Positions 7,483-9,434 of a DNA stretch of 9,434 nucleotides are shown piece by piece; within the stretch, counting starts at the first letter, position 1; every line of letters starts with the position of its first letter. The notes beneath the pieces are model-generated. The model was not told where the DNA came from and did no database searches. It worked only from the letters and a program-made list of their open reading frames with translations. The translations under genes and the position numbers were made by a program. The DNA comes from Alistipes sp. UBA928 (GTDB taxonomy: Bacteria; Bacteroidota; Bacteroidia; Bacteroidales; Rikenellaceae): assembly GCA_002293665.1 (NCBI GenBank), contig DBDQ01000037.1, positions 1-9,434 on the forward strand. Direction: 5' to 3'.

Positions 7483-8262
7483 TCAAGTAATTTTTTCGTT
7501 CACCCAGTTGGTTAACTCCACGAACTGCGCGACCGATAGTTTTTCGGCCCTGTCGGCGAATAACGGGTGTTCAGCACCTCCGAAATCGCCGAACACGGCC
7601 CTCAGCGCATTGCGGATCATCTTGCGCCGCTGACCGAACGCCGCTTTCACCACCTTCACGAACAGCGCCTCGTCGCACCCCAACTCATTCACACCATTGC
7701 GCCGCAACCTTACCACAGCGCTCTTAACTTTGGGCGGTGGTGTGAACACTCCTTCGCTCACGGTGAACAGATACTCTATATCATACCAAGCCTGCAGCAG
7801 CACGCTCAGTATGCCGTAGGTGCGGCTGCCCGGCGGTTCGGCAATCCGCTGCGCCACCTCTCTCTGCACCATTCCCACAACCTCGGGCACAAGGTCGCGG
7901 TTCTCCAACACCTTGAAAAATATCTGGCTCGAGATATTGTAGGGGAAATTTCCCGCTATTTTCACGCCTTCGGGAAACCTCTCCCGAATGTTCATCTTCA
8001 GGAAGTCGCCCTCGATCAGGCGCGCATTCGCCCAATCCGGGAATCTTTCCTTCATATAAGCCACGCTTTCGCGGTCGATCTCGACGCCCCAGAGGCGGAT
8101 GTCTTCGCGCTCGAGCAGGAACTGCGTCAGCACGCCTGTTCCACCGCCGATCTCCAACACGTCGCCGCCGCCCGACACCGCCTCAGCGATCTTTCGAGCG
8201 ATGCCAAGATCGTTCAAAAAATGCTGACCCAGCGATTTCTTGGCTCTAATTCCCCTGCTCAC
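7483..8262 (-). CDS. ksgA: 16S rRNA dimethyladenosine transferase KsgA/RsmA
   Basis: This 259-residue cytoplasmic enzyme uses S-adenosylmethionine to dimethylate the two adjacent adenosines in the helix-45 loop of 16S rRNA, a late check on 30S subunit assembly. Visible motifs are LGQHFL (11-16), the SAM-binding EIGGGTG (37-43), the acidic Glu61 and Asp63 after beta-2, GDF (85-87) and the catalytic NFPYNIS (105-111). Length is close to the family norm. The start is GTG at 8262. An in-frame TAA sits only four codons upstream and no ATG or TTG lies between the GTG and the conserved LGQHFL, so GTG is essentially forced. The gene overlaps the end of recQ by 17 bp in a different frame and lacks a Shine-Dalgarno, which suggests translational coupling to recQ. 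Loss of this enzyme is known to give kasugamycin resistance. Confidence 0.96.
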   Translation of the reverse strand: MSRGIRAKKSLGQHFLNDLGIARKIAEAVSGGGDVLEIGGGTGVLTQFLLEREDIRLWGVEIDRESVAYMKERFPDWANARLIEGDFLKMNIRERFPEGVKIAGNFPYNISSQIFFKVLENRDLVPEVVGMVQREVAQRIAEPPGSRTYGILSVLLQAWYDIEYLFTVSEGVFTPPPKVKSAVVRLRRNGVNELGCDEALFVKVVKAAFGQRRKMIRNALRAVFGDFGGAEHPLFADRAEKLSVAQFVELTNWVNEKIT

Positions 8263-9434
8263 AGATGAATTTTATGCGGACAAGACGTATCTCTTCCTCG
8301 GTGAAGTCGCTGCCGAGTTCGCGCACTGCTTCGGCTATCGAGTCGCTCTGTGCGTCCTCCTTGAAGTAGAGGTATATCTCCTCGGCCTTCTCCTCATCCA
8401 TCACCTCGTCGATGTAGTAGCTTATATTGAGCCTCGTTCCCGAATTGACGATGGTCTCGATCTCGGTGAGGAGCTCTTCGAAGTCGAGGTCTTTGGCGTG
8501 GGCTATGTCGGCGAAGTCCATCTGGCGGTCTATGCTCTGTATGATGTAGACCTTGTTGGCGCTCTTGTTGGCGACACCCTTCACCACCATGTCCTGCGGA
8601 CGGACGATCTCCTTCTCCTCGACGTAGCGGGCGATGAGCTCGATGAAGGGCTGGCCGAACTTTTTGGCTTTGCCTACCCCCACGCCGCTTATGTTCTGCA
8701 TCTCCTCGATGGTGACGGGGTAGTGCACCGACATGTCTTCGAGCGAGGGGTCCTGGAACACCACGAACGGAGGCAGGCCGTGCTGCTTGGCCACCTTCTT
8801 GCGCATCTCCTTGAGCATCGAGAAGAGCTCTTCGTCGGCCGCGCCGCTCCCTTTCGCCCCTACCGCCGGCCCGTCTTCGTCTTCTTCGGCGGTGTTGTAG
8901 TCGTGGTCGAGGGTGACGGTCACGGGGAACGGTTTCTCCATGAACGCCTCGCCCTTTTTGTTGACGGCGAGCAGGCCGTAGTTCTCTATGTTCTTGTCGA
9001 TCAGTCCGAGGATCAGCCCCTGGCGGATGACGGCCCCCCAGTATCGCTCGTTCTTGTCGGCTCCGAGACCGAACTGTTCGATCTTGTGGTGGCGGTAGCT
9101 TTTGACAAGGGTGGTGGCTTTTCCGGAGAGCACGCTCTCGAGGTAGTCGATCTTGAATTTGTCGCCTATCGCCTGGAGAGTTTCCAGCACGAGCCCCATG
9201 TCGTCGGTAGCGTCTACTTTCGGCCGCGGGTTGAGGCAGTTATCGCACGCGCCGCAGTCGTCCAAAGGGTAGACCTCGCCGAAGTAGTGGAGGAGCGTCT
9301 TGCGGCGGCACACGCTCGATTCGGCGTATGACACGGTTTCGAGCAGCAGCAACTTTCCGATCTCCTGTTCGGCTATGGGCTTGCCCTGCATGAACTTCTC
9401 GAGCTTCTGGATGTCCTTGTAGCTGTAAAAGGTG
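8246..9434 (-). CDS. recQ: ATP-dependent DNA helicase RecQ, C-terminal part (5' end outside window)
   Basis: The reading frame is open to the edge of the window, so about 396 C-terminal residues of a 3'-to-5' DNA helicase in recombination and repair are visible. The ATG at 9391 is internal: upstream codons give FYSYKDIQKLEKF, which belongs to the family. The RQC zinc site has four cysteines at 9236-9310 (VCRRK, then CGACDNC). It is followed by the winged helix (about 9215-8930), an acidic linker (EEDEDG, near 8880), and an HRDC domain (about 8836-8620) containing VVFQDPSLEDM and ISGVGVGKAKKFG. About 120 residues beyond HRDC form a charged, probably helical extension that may hold a further helix-turn-helix. 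It resembles the longer RecQ form common in Bacteroidota. The ATPase motifs lie outside the window. The last 17 bp overlap ksgA. Confidence 0.95.
   Translation of the reverse strand, partial: TFYSYKDIQKLEKFMQGKPIAEQEIGKLLLLETVSYAESSVCRRKTLLHYFGEVYPLDDCGACDNCLNPRPKVDATDDMGLVLETLQAIGDKFKIDYLESVLSGKATTLVKSYRHHKIEQFGLGADKNERYWGAVIRQGLILGLIDKNIENYGLLAVNKKGEAFMEKPFPVTVTLDHDYNTAEEDEDGPAVGAKGSGAADEELFSMLKEMRKKVAKQHGLPPFVVFQDPSLEDMSVHYPVTIEEMQNISGVGVGKAKKFGQPFIELIARYVEEKEIVRPQDMVVKGVANKSANKVYIIQSIDRQMDFADIAHAKDLDFEELLTEIETIVNSGTRLNISYYIDEVMDEEKAEEIYLYFKEDAQSDSIAEAVRELGSDFTEEEIRLVRIKFICEQGN

Noticed and set aside
8240..9331. 363-codon open frame on the plus strand across recQ
   Set aside because: It is antisense to a well-supported recQ reading frame. 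Its Leu/Val/His/Asp-rich composition is what a high-GC3 gene produces on the opposite strand, and it shows no domain.
9389..9391. ATG at 9391 as the start of a short RecQ
   Set aside because: Codons upstream to the window edge stay open and encode conserved RecQ sequence, so the gene is cut by the window, not truncated.

Overview
The window looks like a chromosomal segment of a GC-rich member of the Bacteroidota, most likely Alistipes or a close relative in the Rikenellaceae. The signs are the TAnnTTTG-type promoter boxes at 3684-3705, the near absence of Shine-Dalgarno sequences, strongly GC-ending codons, a DUF4153 membrane protein, and an exported DUF1080 protein paired with a Tat-signal Gfo/Idh/MocA oxidoreductase. 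The genus is inferred from style and protein phrasing, not from a marker gene. Coding density is very high and no gene-free stretch reaches even 50 bp.

Layout. (1) 11-2783, plus strand: a DEAD-box RNA helicase of the RhlE type and, 13 bp later, an eleven-helix DUF4153 membrane protein. (2) 2821-4505: an exported metallo-beta-lactamase-fold hydrolase (minus) and an NAD-type short-chain dehydrogenase (plus), transcribed divergently from a 38-bp region whose core is an 8+8 bp inverted repeat formed by two facing TATCTTTG promoter boxes. (3) 4513-9434, minus strand, in transcription order: recQ (5' end outside the window), ksgA (overlapping recQ by 17 bp, GTG start), a Tat-exported Gfo/Idh/MocA oxidoreductase, and a secreted double-DUF1080 protein with a Cys/His-rich tail.

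How the genes may work together. RecQ (DNA repair), KsgA (rRNA dimethylation) and the RNA helicase are housekeeping. The Gfo/Idh/MocA plus DUF1080 pair matches the known 3-keto-glycoside route, in which a sugar C3 hydroxyl is oxidised and the glycosidic bond is then cleaved by a DUF1080 enzyme. The neighbouring SDR and exported MBL-fold hydrolase could add redox and ester or lactone hydrolysis steps, but that link is only inferred from proximity.

The most unusual structure is inside the dehydrogenase gene: a perfect 11-bp-arm palindrome (3868-3893) that appears inserted in frame, adding about nine residues between beta-2 and beta-3, directly after a hexamer microrepeat. It resembles a protein-coding mobile palindromic element. 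Other points of interest are the facing promoter boxes, the metal-binding-like tail on the DUF1080 protein, and a basic low-complexity insert in the helicase. I see no CRISPR array, tRNA, rRNA, insertion sequence or clear intrinsic terminator.
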